A stretch of DNA of 64,000 bases from Paenibacillus azoreducens (GTDB taxonomy: Bacteria > Bacillota > Bacilli > Paenibacillales > Paenibacillaceae), in NCBI RefSeq assembly GCF_021654775.1, contig NZ_AP025343.1, forward strand, positions 1 to 64,000. Reading direction: 5' to 3'. Within the stretch, counting starts at the first letter, position 1. The number at the start of each line of letters is the position of its first letter. A program made the translations under genes and the position numbers. The notes under the pieces were generated by a model, which searched no databases, was not told where the DNA came from, and saw only the letters and a program-made list of their open reading frames with translations. Positions 41,772-51,111 of the stretch are shown here, piece by piece.

Positions 41772-44348
41772 TTAATCCGCTCGTAAAGTTTGCATCAATT
41801 TCAACTTTGCCAGCCATAGAGAAGGCGATAAAGCTGCCAATATACCGATGATTGGACTTGCACATAATCCGATAACAATAAGCGATAGAGGGAAGATATA
41901 ATACTCCGCTTCTAAAGCGGCCAAAATTTGATAGCCTAAACCAACTCCGGAAATAATACCGATTACCCCGCCGGATATCGTAATGATCATTCCTTCGAAT
42001 AGAGCTAAACGTATGACTTGTTTTCTTCTGCTGCCAATGGCTCTTAATACAGCGAATTCACGTTTGCGCTCTTGCAGGCTGCTGGCCATGCTGTTCATCA
42101 ACCCGATGATGGCGATGCATGTCATTAAGACGACGACAATGAGAAGGATCAGCATACGTTGAGTTGCTTCCGTCCTTAATTGTTCAAGTTCTTTGGTCTT
42201 ATCGTATAGCATGGTGGTGGAGAAACGTGGATCCTTTAAAAGGGTCTCAACCTGATTTTGAATGGTTTCCGTTTGATCTTTTAGGGTGATATTGTACTGA
42301 ATTTGCTGAAGCTTGTTTATGCCAAAATATTTTTCCAAATTAGAAGCATCCGTATAAATCTTAAACTCTTCTGTAGGCAAAATAGGGATGTTCTCGATAA
42401 CGCCGACGACTTTAAAGGAATGACCTTTAGCTCCTTTTTGCACATCATCAAATCTCCCGATTTGAATTGTATCTCCCAGCTTATATCCAATATCCTTGAC
42501 TTCTTTGGTTATGACGACTCCGTTATCCCGCAAAGCGTTTTGGCTAATTGTGCCTTCCAATACCTTGATTGGCTTAAAACGATTGGCTGTCTCCATATCG
42601 ATTGCGCCCAGACTGATTTGTGCTTGCTTATGCCCATTGATTTGATGAAATTGACCATTCCAATTCTTTGCAGCATATTCTTGGTTTAAGTTTAACGTAA
42701 GACCAAACAAGGACGTTGGAACTGCGATGGATTCAACTCCATGAATTTGCTGCAATTGTTCAGCAAGCTCTGCTGGATATCCCGGTTCCAGCGAGGATTC
42801 ACTAGACCGGATTGTATAATCGGTAAGGTGCTCGTTCCGAATGGATTCTTCTGCTTGAACAACAACAGAATGAAATAACATCGATCCGGTGAATCCTACG
42901 GAAAGGGCTAATACCAAGATGCTTGTAATTTGAATGCTTCGTTTCAATTGCCTAAGAACATTTTTCCCCGAAATATATCCTTCCGAACCTAGGAATGGTT
43001 GTGTAATAAAAGAAAATAGTTTGGCCGTACTAAGTATAACGATAGGAATGTTCAGAAACATCGAAATTAAAAACATGATTCCTGCGAACAAATATGTCCG
43101 ACTTGATCCGTGGAAGTAAAAGTAATTCAAGCAAGTGATGAAGCTCGATACAACAAAAAGGATTAACCCTGCTGCTGTAATGAAGGGATTTATACGCTCT
43201 AATGGTTCAGCGCTTTGGCGATAAGCTGCAATAGGCGGCAGTTTGGTTGCACTGTATGCAGGGATAAGACCGGCCAAAACGGTTAACAACACCCCGATCA
43301 CAGCACTCGTCATCACTTGATTCCACGGGACTACGACCTCAGAAATCTGTACCTGCATCAGTTGCTCCACAAACTCTTTGGATAGCGATGCAGCTTGTAC
43401 TCCGATTAGGGTGCTTGCGACCCCAGCAAGAATACCGATGATTAGCGATTCAAATAAAATGAGGATAAAGAGATGCGATTTTTGCGCCCCTAATAGCCTT
43501 AAGGTTGCAAGGTCCCTTTGGCGTTCTTGTACCGCCATTTGCAAAGTGCTGATAACAATCAATATACTTCCGATTAACGATCCAATGGTCAGAATTTGAA
43601 TGAAAGGCTTTAAACCTCCGATGTTTTCCTTTGCTTTAACCATCTCTTGACGTGCGTCAATAAAAATATCCGAAAACCGATCCTTTAATTCATATGTAAT
43701 TTCAGTTATTTCGGAGGGATCGGACAGCTTCAGCATAGCTACCGTAGCTTTATTTTCGTTTGAGGTTACTTGACTTAACCAGTCGTAATTGAATAAGGCA
43801 TAATAGTCCAGCTTTTCGCTTTGATTGAATGTGCCTGATATTTTTACTTGTTTTGTACCGTTAGGGGGAAATGGTAAATCAATGATCGATCCGATATTCA
43901 ACCCGTTCGATTTCAAGTAGCTTTGGGATAATACGACTTCATTTTCTTTAGGGAACGCTCCTTCTCCGATGTGGTGGAACGGAAGTTCTTTGGATAGCGA
44001 ATCATTTTTCAACCCGACATATACCGGCATATCCAGAAGTTCCGATTGAGACTTATCTTTTACTAGATAAGGGTATAACAACGAACTGCTTTGGATGACT
44101 CCGGGAATATTGTTAATGAATGCAAGGTCCTCTTGCGCTAAATACTGTTTATTCGTTTGATAACCGACTAACATATCGAAATTTCCGTACTTTTGTCTCA
44201 CAGTTGCTTCATTCGATTTTTCTACCGTGAACAATAGAATCTGTGAAATAATCAGCATCATGATACCCAAAGAAATGCCTAAGACCGAAAAGAAGCTTCG
44301 CCCTTTTTTTAACTTAAAAAACTTCCATGCTATACCTAATAAGTTCAT
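41772..44348 (-). CDS. FtsX-family ABC transporter permease
   Basis: 858 residues. One transmembrane helix at the N-terminus (SVLGISLGIMMLIISQILLF), an extracytoplasmic MacB-type region to ~250, then three helices at ~255-375. A second helix pair, a second extracytoplasmic region and three C-terminal helices (MTCIAIIGLMNSMASSLQER; IITISGGVIGIISGVGLGYQ; LIVIGLCASPIIGILAAL) duplicate the plan. FtsX-type exporters handle peptides, lipids or antibiotics by mechanotransmission. Overlaps the ATPase gene by four bases and is divergent from a two-component system. Confidence 0.9.
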   Translation of the reverse strand: MNLLGIAWKFFKLKKGRSFFSVLGISLGIMMLIISQILLFTVEKSNEATVRQKYGNFDMLVGYQTNKQYLAQEDLAFINNIPGVIQSSSLLYPYLVKDKSQSELLDMPVYVGLKNDSLSKELPFHHIGEGAFPKENEVVLSQSYLKSNGLNIGSIIDLPFPPNGTKQVKISGTFNQSEKLDYYALFNYDWLSQVTSNENKATVAMLKLSDPSEITEITYELKDRFSDIFIDARQEMVKAKENIGGLKPFIQILTIGSLIGSILIVISTLQMAVQERQRDLATLRLLGAQKSHLFILILFESLIIGILAGVASTLIGVQAASLSKEFVEQLMQVQISEVVVPWNQVMTSAVIGVLLTVLAGLIPAYSATKLPPIAAYRQSAEPLERINPFITAAGLILFVVSSFITCLNYFYFHGSSRTYLFAGIMFLISMFLNIPIVILSTAKLFSFITQPFLGSEGYISGKNVLRQLKRSIQITSILVLALSVGFTGSMLFHSVVVQAEESIRNEHLTDYTIRSSESSLEPGYPAELAEQLQQIHGVESIAVPTSLFGLTLNLNQEYAAKNWNGQFHQINGHKQAQISLGAIDMETANRFKPIKVLEGTISQNALRDNGVVITKEVKDIGYKLGDTIQIGRFDDVQKGAKGHSFKVVGVIENIPILPTEEFKIYTDASNLEKYFGINKLQQIQYNITLKDQTETIQNQVETLLKDPRFSTTMLYDKTKELEQLRTEATQRMLILLIVVVLMTCIAIIGLMNSMASSLQERKREFAVLRAIGSRRKQVIRLALFEGMIITISGGVIGIISGVGLGYQILAALEAEYYIFPLSLIVIGLCASPIIGILAALSPSLWLAKLKLMQTLRAD

Positions 44349-45100
44349 GCTGTAATCCCCTCAATACGATTCGTTATTTCGATGATGATCTGTCTACGAT
44401 CCAGATGTCTGTCCTTCAGAATGAGCTCATTGACCAATTGGCCGTCTTCCATAAAAACGATACGATGCGCATAGGAGGCTACATTGGCATCATGCGTGAC
44501 CATAATCATCGAGTGGTTGAGGTTGTCGCAGAAATATCGCAAAATCTCAAGGATATCTTTACTGGTTTTGGAATCCAGACTGCCCGTTGGTTCGTCCGCA
44601 AGGATAATTTTGGGCTCTGTCATTAACGCTCTTGCAATCGCTACACGCTGCTGCTGCCCGCCGGACATATTTGCGGGGCGAGTACCCGCTAAATGCCCAA
44701 TCCCGACCAAATCCAATAATTTTTTTGCTTTCTTTTTCGCTTTTGTCTGATCTTTTCTGGAGAGAAGTACCGGCAGCGATACGTTTTCTTCTGCGGTTAA
44801 TACAGGAATCAGGTTAAAGAATTGAAAAATAAACCCTATATTTTCGGAGCGTATCTTCGTTAATTCAGCATCACTGGCTGCTGCAAGATTATGGCCGGCA
44901 ATCCAAACTTCTCCCTTGGTTGGTTTGTCCAAACCGGACAATACATTTAACAAGGTTGATTTGCCTGAACCGCTGGCTCCCATAATAGCTACAAATTCAC
45001 CTTTCTTGACCCCGACATCAATATTTCTCAAAGCGTAAAACCGTTGATCGCCTGAACCGTAAGTTTTTTCTATCGACTTTGCTTCTAGCATGAGTGTCAT
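44345..45100 (-). CDS. ABC transporter ATPase (MacB/LolD type)
   Basis: 251 residues. Walker [20 protein letters not shown]-loop [18 protein letters not shown], signature [17 protein letters not shown], Walker [17 protein letters not shown] and the switch His in [14 protein letters not shown]. The GSLDS and NLIP features place it with LolD/MacB-type partners of FtsX permeases. First gene of the leftward operon; its promoter region is shared with the divergent response regulator. Confidence 0.94.
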   Translation of the reverse strand: MTLMLEAKSIEKTYGSGDQRFYALRNIDVGVKKGEFVAIMGASGSGKSTLLNVLSGLDKPTKGEVWIAGHNLAAASDAELTKIRSENIGFIFQFFNLIPVLTAEENVSLPVLLSRKDQTKAKKKAKKLLDLVGIGHLAGTRPANMSGGQQQRVAIARALMTEPKIILADEPTGSLDSKTSKDILEILRYFCDNLNHSMIMVTHDANVASYAHRIVFMEDGQLVNELILKDRHLDRRQIIIEITNRIEGITA

Positions 45101-45165
45101 TCTGTTATTCCTCCTTATCTAAGCTACTGCTATTGTATAGGGGAGAACTAAATGAATCGTCATGC

Positions 45166-45187
45166 AAATATCAATCAAATATCAATC
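45166..45187. promoter_or_regulatory. Tandem 11-bp repeat, predicted response-regulator site
   Basis: AAATATCAATC occurs twice head to tail with an exact 11-bp period, and a partial TTATCAATG follows at 45201-45209. One-turn direct repeats are typical of OmpR-family operators. It lies between the ABC operon and the response regulator gene and probably controls one or both. A dyad AATTCAAAAAA/TTTTTTTGAATT sits at 45210-45235. Confidence 0.5.
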
Positions 45188-45293
45188 CTATAACAAACCT
45201 TTATCAATGAATTCAAAAAAGCATTTTTTTGAATTGTCATTAATGGTGCAGAGGTTATTTTCCCTTTAAGAGCTCGGAAAGGAAGCAGAGATG

Positions 45294-46004
45294 ATGGCGG
45301 AAACTATTTTGATTGCAGATGATGAAATTGAGATTGTTGATTTGTTGAGAGATTTCTTAGAGATCGACGGATATCAGGTGCTTACGGCTTATAACGGAAA
45401 AGAAGCGTTGGAAATCGTGAAAGCTGAAGAAGTGGATTGTATTCTACTGGATATCATGATGCCTTACATGGACGGATTTACGGTATGTAGAGAGTTACGC
45501 AAAATAAGCGATGTCCCAGTCTTGTTTCTAAGTGCGAAGCAAGAGGATGTTGATAAAATTAGAGGCTTGAACCTTGGTGCAGATGATTATATTGTCAAAT
45601 CGGCTACGCCTGGGGAAATTGTTGCTAGAATCAAGGCGGTGCACAGGAGAGTCAAAGCCCATCATACGAAGGAGAGGCACGAGAATAACCATATCATGGA
45701 ATTTGGAGGACTGAGGATCGATACTAGAGCCCGTGAAGTATGGAAGGACGATAGACTGATTACATTGACCTTCAAGGAGTATGATCTGCTCACGTTCCTT
45801 GCTGCGCATCCCAAGCAAGTATTCACCCATGATCAGTTGATCAGTAAAGTGTGGGGAGACGACTATGGTGATTCCCATTCCGTTAGAGTGTTTGTAGCAA
45901 GAATCCGGGATAAAATCGAAGATTGTCCGGCACGCCCGCAGTGGATTCATACAGTTTGGGGAATTGGCTACAAGTTCGAAAGGGCATCTAGACATGAAGA
46001 GTAA
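45294..46004 (+). CDS. OmpR-family response regulator
   Basis: 236 residues. Receiver: acidic pair in LIADDEIEIVDLL, phospho-acceptor Asp in DCILLDIMMPYMDGF (about residue 54), Lys in YIVKSATPGE. The usual KP dipeptide is KS here. C-terminal winged helix: LTFKEYDLLTFLAAHPKQVF then VRVFVARIRDKIE and HTVWGIGYKFE. GGAAAGGAAG precedes the tandem ATGs. Partner kinase overlaps downstream. Presumed target is the divergent ABC operon. Confidence 0.92.
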   Translation: MAETILIADDEIEIVDLLRDFLEIDGYQVLTAYNGKEALEIVKAEEVDCILLDIMMPYMDGFTVCRELRKISDVPVLFLSAKQEDVDKIRGLNLGADDYIVKSATPGEIVARIKAVHRRVKAHHTKERHENNHIMEFGGLRIDTRAREVWKDDRLITLTFKEYDLLTFLAAHPKQVFTHDQLISKVWGDDYGDSHSVRVFVARIRDKIEDCPARPQWIHTVWGIGYKFERASRHEE

Positions 46005-47409
46005 ACCTTCCATCCGGCAATGGTTAATTATTATTTTGCTGTTATTAACCTGCATTCCGTTTCTAGGCACCAAGCTTGCGGCTCATCTATATCATCAATA
46101 CGCTCAGCCCACACAGACACAGGATCCCGCCTTACATGGCAGCATAAATGATCAGGATTGGATCGAAAAGGCGGTTCTTACGAAACCGGAACTGTGGAAT
46201 GATAAGGAATGGGGGAGTAAAATTGAAGCGGATTTAGCGAACAAAGGGATCGCACTTATTTTACTCGATTCCAAGCATCAACCGGTATTTACGAATGCAA
46301 AAATATCTGACGAAGCCATTGTTCATGAGAAAGAGAGTTATCGTATCCAAATATCCAAATCAGCTTTTGAACAACAAGACATTCGTCGAGACGGAAAGTA
46401 TGTGGGTACAGCTTTGATTCGATATCGTCCTCCTCATGCAGCGGGTGTTTCAAATGATCCCAAGATGATGTCTATTGAGGAGTGGGGAGGAATTATCGTT
46501 TGGATTTCTTTATTTTTGCTTGTTTTGTTAGGCTGCGCTATCATTACCAATCGGACGATTTTGAGGCCTCTTCATTTGTTGGAACAGGCCGCGTTATTAT
46601 TTTCGCGCAAGCAGTTCACAGCTAAATTGCCGTCTTCGCCGGTGAAAGAAATCAATGAAGTCGCGAATGGGTTCCAATTTATGCAGCAGGAGCTGCAAAA
46701 GCTATCCGTATCCCAAACTCAGATGGAAGAAGACCGCAAAATGTTTATCGCGTCCATTGTGCATGACCTACGCACGCCTATATTTTCGATACGTGGTTAC
46801 TTGGAAGGATTGGAACGGGGAGTAGCTCAAACACCGGACAAACAGAAAAAATATATTGAGATTTGTAAACAGAAAGCGGAGTTGTTGGAAGAGTTGGTTT
46901 TTAATTTATTTCAATATGTCAAACTTGACTTTTTAGGCATAAAACCAACATTTCAGAACGTTGAAATCGAGGGTCTGATTCAAACTGTAATGGACGGTTA
47001 TGCGCTTGATTTTGGTAAGAAAGATATTGCTTCTACATTAGATATATCTGACCGCCCTATTATGGTGCAAGGGAGCAGCTTTTTATTGACGAGAGCGATA
47101 GATAATCTCATAAGTAATGCATTAAGGCATACCCCGAATAAAGGCTCTGTTACAATCGTTTTAAAAAAGAATGTAGACGAAATCACCATTACGATTCAAG
47201 ACAGCGGAGAAGGCATTCCGGAAGATGTATTGCCTCATATATTCAAACCGTTATATCGCGGGGAGCACTCCCGTAATCGTAAAACAGGAGGAGCGGGTCT
47301 TGGATTAACGATAGCCAGGCAGATTTTCGTCTTGCACGGTGGCGATCTGACGGCTGCGAATGGTCCTGAAGGCGGTGCCGTATTCGTTGGGCGAATTCCG
47401 ATTCGTTAA
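45994..47409 (+). CDS. Sensor histidine kinase
   Basis: 471 residues from ATG 45994, eight bases after AAAGGG and overlapping the regulator gene. Transmembrane helices at ~12-30 and ~167-185 flank an extracytoplasmic sensor of ~135 residues. HAMP-like linker, H-box FIASIVHDLRTPIFSIRGYL, N-box DNLISNALRHTP, and G boxes DSGEGIPEDVLP and GGAGLGLTIARQI follow. The signal is unknown. With the ABC exporter it forms a sense-and-export module. Confidence 0.92.
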   Translation: MKSKPSIRQWLIIILLLLTCIPFLGTKLAAHLYHQYAQPTQTQDPALHGSINDQDWIEKAVLTKPELWNDKEWGSKIEADLANKGIALILLDSKHQPVFTNAKISDEAIVHEKESYRIQISKSAFEQQDIRRDGKYVGTALIRYRPPHAAGVSNDPKMMSIEEWGGIIVWISLFLLVLLGCAIITNRTILRPLHLLEQAALLFSRKQFTAKLPSSPVKEINEVANGFQFMQQELQKLSVSQTQMEEDRKMFIASIVHDLRTPIFSIRGYLEGLERGVAQTPDKQKKYIEICKQKAELLEELVFNLFQYVKLDFLGIKPTFQNVEIEGLIQTVMDGYALDFGKKDIASTLDISDRPIMVQGSSFLLTRAIDNLISNALRHTPNKGSVTIVLKKNVDEITITIQDSGEGIPEDVLPHIFKPLYRGEHSRNRKTGGAGLGLTIARQIFVLHGGDLTAANGPEGGAVFVGRIPIR

Positions 47410-47451
47410 TTTTACTGCGGCGGATTTTTCGCCCATAGAGCCGATATAGTG

Positions 47452-47476
47452 AGCCGTATCATAAGTGACGGCGAAA
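47452..47476 (+). repeat. rlmH-terminus repeat, copy 3
   Basis: AGCCGTATCATAAGTGACGGCGAAA. Encodes EPYHK-stop (GAG CCG TAT CAT AAG TGA). The right end GGCGAAA pairs with TTTCGCC at 47427-47433, so this copy shows a flanking inverted repeat. Confidence 0.7.
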
Positions 47477-47556
47477 CTTAGACAAATTAAAGCACTCCCA
47501 AACAGGAAGATACTCAAGGCTTTGTCTACACTGAGTGAGGAAGGAGATGAGAGTAA

Positions 47557-48438
47557 ATGGAGGCGCTTAAGTTGCTTCGGCAAGCGATAGACTACGTGGA
47601 GGAACATCTAAACTCGCCTATCGAGATTGAAGATATCGCAAAAGCTGCAATGTCGTCCCGATATCATTTTCAGCGCATGTTCCATTCATTGACGGGCTTC
47701 ACCGTTACGGAGTATGTGCGGAACAGAAGGCTAACGCTTGCAGCGGAAGACCTTGCAGCGACAGACTTTAAAATCATCGATATTGCATTAAAGTATGCTT
47801 ATGAGAGCCCGGAAGCGTTCACCAAAGCCTTTCAGCGGTTGCATGGGGTGACACCGCTGGCAGCGAAGAAAGGAAATGTGAAGCTAAAGGCGTTCCCTCG
47901 TCTCTCCTTTCAAATTCAGATTAAAGGGGAAACCGAAATGAACTATCGCATTACAGAGGAAAAGGCTTTAACGGTGGTTGGAAAGGATTTTATCATTCTG
48001 AAAGATGCTTACAAAGAAGTACCTGGGTTCGTCGAGGACATTTGGAAGAACGGCACACATGACCAGATTAACATGGTAGTAGGAAAACCAGCAGGGACTT
48101 TGTTGTACGGTTATTACTTTGATTTTAACGAGGATGGAACGAAACGTTATATGATGGGTGCCGAACTGCAGGAAGATAGTGGGGCACTAGAGGGACTTAC
48201 TGTTCTACACGTACCTAACCAAACTTATGCCGTATTTGACAGCAGGGAATCTATTCCAGATGACGTAGAAATAGGTTTGGAAATTCAGAATGTGTGGAAA
48301 CGTATATACTCTGAATGGTTTCCATCTTCAAACTTCGAACAAGTGGAAGGGCCTTGTATAGAAAAATACTACTGGGCTGATAATACACAAACAGATAGTA
48401 TATGTGAGGTGTGGATTCCAGTTAGGAAAAAGGAATAA
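47557..48438 (+). CDS. AraC-family regulator with GyrI-like effector domain
   Basis: 293 residues. Two AraC helix-turn-helix motifs occupy ~1-105 (EDIAKAAMSSRYHFQRMFHS and IIDIALKYAYESPEAFTKAF). Residues ~128-293 are a GyrI/SOUL-like ligand-binding domain (NYRITEEKALTVVGKDFIIL; PCIEKYY; CEVWIPVRK). Rob/SoxS-like fusions of this type sense small hydrophobic drugs. GGAAGGAGA precedes ATG 47557. It is the sole gene between repeats 3 and 4. Confidence 0.9.
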   Translation: MEALKLLRQAIDYVEEHLNSPIEIEDIAKAAMSSRYHFQRMFHSLTGFTVTEYVRNRRLTLAAEDLAATDFKIIDIALKYAYESPEAFTKAFQRLHGVTPLAAKKGNVKLKAFPRLSFQIQIKGETEMNYRITEEKALTVVGKDFIILKDAYKEVPGFVEDIWKNGTHDQINMVVGKPAGTLLYGYYFDFNEDGTKRYMMGAELQEDSGALEGLTVLHVPNQTYAVFDSRESIPDDVEIGLEIQNVWKRIYSEWFPSSNFEQVEGPCIEKYYWADNTQTDSICEVWIPVRKKE

Positions 48439-48479
48439 ATTCAACTAGATAGCGATGCTAAAGTTTTGCGTTAGTTTCA

Positions 48480-48508
48480 GGGCTTTCCCGAAAATGAGGA
48501 AAGCCCCT
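48480..48508 (+). terminator. Terminator after AraC-type gene
   Basis: GGGCTTTCC/GGAAAGCCC stem, loop of about 9 bases, followed by CTTCTGTCGTTTT. Located 40 bases past the stop. Confidence 0.75.
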
Positions 48509-48518
48509 TCTGTCGTTT

Positions 48519-48552
48519 TGTCAGCGGAAGGGGCTGCGCTTAAAAAATGCTT
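48519..48552. repeat. 34-bp repeat shared with 59115-59148, copy a
   Basis: Begins TGTCAGCGGAAGGGGC and ends CTTAAAAAATGCTT. The copy at 59115 differs only at two adjacent bases (GG here, AA there). Both follow a hairpin containing GGGGCTTT/CCCC. It runs into the degenerate rlmH copy and might be a further remnant of that gene; origin not settled. Confidence 0.55.
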
Positions 48553-48634
48553 CCGTTCTCCTCGCTGAAGGTCAGCTCGACGCTGCCGACACGCTTCCTG
48601 TTGTCTAGTGTAATTCTCATCATAACCAATTTGG

Positions 48635-48775
48635 GAATCGCCCGCTGTCCTATCCCGTATCGTCAAGAAGCTCTCCTTCGCCCTCATGACCTATCCGCAC
48701 CAACTAATGCGGTGGTGCTGGCGAAGCAGGCTTACCGGGCGGTGAAGATCAATCGGGGGAATAGTGCCATAAGTG
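48635..48775 (+). pseudogene. rlmH: Second, degenerate rlmH 3' end
   Basis: AVLSRIVKKLSFALMTYPHQ and LMR match the RlmH C-terminal region. After a one-base loss near 48712 the match resumes in the next frame as [16 protein letters not shown], then decays before CHK-stop. The copy is longer than the fragment at 40013 but more diverged, so it is not a recent duplicate. The 55 bases after its stop also match the DNA after copy 1, including the tail of the convergent neighbour gene. Confidence 0.72.
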
Positions 48776-48784
48776 ACGGCGAAA
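48764..48784 (+). repeat. rlmH-terminus repeat, copy 4
   Basis: GTGCCATAAGTGACGGCGAAA, the degenerate end of the second rlmH copy. From CCATAAGTGA onward it equals copy 1, and identity continues with one small indel to 48856. Confidence 0.7.
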
Positions 48785-48963
48785 AATTCTCATGTATTCA
48801 TTGTTCCACCTCCTCGTCGTGCATCCGGCCTGAGTGAAATTCGACGTACTCGGGACCTCACTATTTATGTAAATAGTTATTTTTAAAAAAAGCCTAAGTA
48901 TGTTTACGGTATGGATGGCTTTGAACTATTCCTATCTTTTTCGCCGATAGACCCGTTAAGCTG

Positions 48964-48987
48964 AACCGTATCATAAATAGTGGTAAA
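48964..48987 (+). repeat. rlmH-terminus repeat, copy 5
   Basis: AACCGTATCATAAATAGTGGTAAA. Encodes EPYHK-stop with AAA TAG in place of AAG TGA. Upstream TTTTCGCCGATAGACCCG resembles the left flank of copy 3. The stretch 48857-48950 has no gene. Confidence 0.62.
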
Positions 48988-49044
48988 GCGGAGGGTTGAA
49001 ATTATGGTTGAAGCGAAATTACTATACAACGTAAGATTCTAAGG

Positions 49045-49380
49045 TTGAGGAGTGAGGCGGAATGCTTCCCGACGATGCCGTCCGGCTTTTTCTTCAGGGT
49101 TCATGGGACCGAAGACAGCTTGATCGATTCGCTCGGCCTCTTTGCGCTCGGACTTCCGGATATTTTAATACATTGGATCCGAACGACGTGTCACGGCATG
49201 CATTCAATGCCGCAGCCTACTAGTTTGAAGCGGATGTTCCGGTGAGCGACGGCGAGATGATCGCCGGCTTGCTGGACGGGGAGATGGCGCCGGACGTGCA
49301 TTGGCCTTGCCGGTTCGAAATGGCGCTGGTTTCCCGATTCAGCCGACTGAACCGTCATCTTTTACTAACATTCCTGCAAT
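49045..49380 (+). pseudogene. DUF4261-like gene remnant
   Basis: Pieces in two frames: SLIDSLGLFALGLPDI near 49120, then LDPNDVSRHAFNAAAY, stop, FEADVPVSDGEMIAGLLDGE and VHWPCRFEMALV. These follow the order of the DUF4261 family C-terminus (its HFHGLDPNDVVxHAFNxAxY region). At least one frameshift and one stop interrupt it and no start region remains. The rest to 49590 holds no gene. Confidence 0.55.
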
Positions 49381-49590
49381 AGGATACGGCACGAAAATGA
49401 GCTGGCGGTACGTTTCCACTAGAGCGTGTATTCAAAACTAAGATAGCCATAACGTAGAGGGAATTAGGGAATCAAGTTTTATCCCAACCTGAGGACAAGA
49501 ACTTGATTCCATTGACGTAAAGGACAGTGCTTGTTCAATCATCTACAGACCTTGCCTTAGCTGTGTAAGGGGGAGGCGGTTACACAATTA

Positions 49591-51087
49591 CTAATCCGTA
49601 GTGTTTCCGCACCAGCGAGTGATTCCTTCATTTATTGTTTGCATTGGATTCGGATCTGATTGAGAAATCGCCCAGGCAATATGTCCATCCGGCCGAATAA
49701 GTGCCGTGTGGACGTCGTTCCAATCCGCGTCTGCCTCAGCCAAAGATGCATGTACAACTTGAAGGTTGCTATACGTTTCCCATTGACCGCTATTCTGTTC
49801 ATTAGAATGCAAATGCAACAGAAGAAAAGTACCTTTGTGCAGGAGCTGATAGGAGTTAATCAATTGCCCGTCTTTCAGCTTTAAGCTGAGATCCTTGAAT
49901 CGTTTCCCGTTTAAAGGATGGGAAGGCGCTTCGGCGTCGGGAGCATAATGTACATCAATTGCGGAAATTTGCGCAGCGATCTGATAATTAGCCTCCGGTA
50001 TTTGAATCAGATTAGCCAGCATGCTTCGCAGTTCCGTGATGGGAGGAGTCACGTCCAGAAGCAGGGTTTGGACCTCGGTATTCCGGAGCAAGGCCGTATT
50101 CCATGGGAAACGTTCGGTATGATAACTGTCTAATAGCCAGTCCGGAGCCCAGCCTTTGATTGCTCCTGCAAGCTTCCAGCCTAAGTTCATCGCTTCTTGT
50201 AAGCCGACGTTCATTCCCTGTCCACCAGCCGGAAAATGAATGTGCGCCGAATCTCCCGCCAAAAACAATCGACCATTCCGATAGCGTCCCGCTTGCCGCG
50301 TCGCATTTCCGAAACGGGACATCCATTTCACATCGTTCAATCCCAGGTCGCTTCCGGTCGTACGGATGATCGATGAACGAAACTCTTCCAATGTAACGGG
50401 CTCATCCTTAGAGATGTTACGTCTCTCCATATCGATAATTAAGACCCGATACATATGATCATTGATCGGCATGATGCTGACCAAACCTTTTTCTGTAATC
50501 CGGGATATGACACTCATAGGAGCCAAATCAGATAGAACGGCATCCCCCAGAATAGCCGTGAAGGTCGCGTCTGTACCTTCAAATGATATATTTGCATGTT
50601 TGCGAACCAAACTTCTGGCTCCGTCCGTACCTACCACATAAGCAGATCTTAACGTTGTTTCTCCATTAGGTCCGGCGATCTTAACGTCGACCCCATCCTC
50701 ATCCTGATGCACAGATAGAGCCTCAACCTCTCTCCAGACCTCTGCGCCAAGGTTAAGAGCCCATTCCTCCAGCACCTTCTCCGTCTCACTCTGCGGTAAA
50801 AAGAGAGTGTGATTGGAGGAAGAGTCCAACGCCGAGAAATCCAAAGGAGTTTCTAATCCGGCAAAATGCCCTCTCGAAAGTAAGCGGCCTTTACTGATTA
50901 ATTTTGATTTCACTCCACGCATATCCAATATTTCAAGGGTTCGTGGATGTACTGTAAGCGCACGTGAATATGGAGTTGTCTCTTTTAATCGCTCAATGAC
51001 GCAGACCTTTACACCGGCTAATGCCAATTCTCCAGCCAACATCATGCCGACAGGTCCGCCACCGATAAGGATGACTTCATATTTCAT
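49591..51087 (-). CDS. FAD-dependent aromatic monooxygenase (PHBH class)
   Basis: 498 residues. FAD Rossmann motif VILIGGGPVGMMLAGELALA, DG motif YVVGTDGARSLVRK and GD motif LFLAGDSAHIHFPAGGQGMN. A C-terminal thioredoxin-like domain (~380-498) is present, as in large class A hydroxylases including rifampicin monooxygenase-like enzymes. It hydroxylates an aromatic substrate with NAD(P)H. It is followed upstream by RidA and controlled probably by the divergent MarR protein. Confidence 0.88.
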   Translation of the reverse strand: MKYEVILIGGGPVGMMLAGELALAGVKVCVIERLKETTPYSRALTVHPRTLEILDMRGVKSKLISKGRLLSRGHFAGLETPLDFSALDSSSNHTLFLPQSETEKVLEEWALNLGAEVWREVEALSVHQDEDGVDVKIAGPNGETTLRSAYVVGTDGARSLVRKHANISFEGTDATFTAILGDAVLSDLAPMSVISRITEKGLVSIMPINDHMYRVLIIDMERRNISKDEPVTLEEFRSSIIRTTGSDLGLNDVKWMSRFGNATRQAGRYRNGRLFLAGDSAHIHFPAGGQGMNVGLQEAMNLGWKLAGAIKGWAPDWLLDSYHTERFPWNTALLRNTEVQTLLLDVTPPITELRSMLANLIQIPEANYQIAAQISAIDVHYAPDAEAPSHPLNGKRFKDLSLKLKDGQLINSYQLLHKGTFLLLHLHSNEQNSGQWETYSNLQVVHASLAEADADWNDVHTALIRPDGHIAWAISQSDPNPMQTINEGITRWCGNTTD

Positions 51088-51111
51088 ATCAATAACCTCT
51101 TTTCTTAAACA

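Noticed and set aside
48545..48687. Minus-strand frames as the C-terminus of a serine recombinase
   Set aside because: The similarity was vague, while the plus strand reads clearly as the RlmH end (LSFALMTYPHQLMR).
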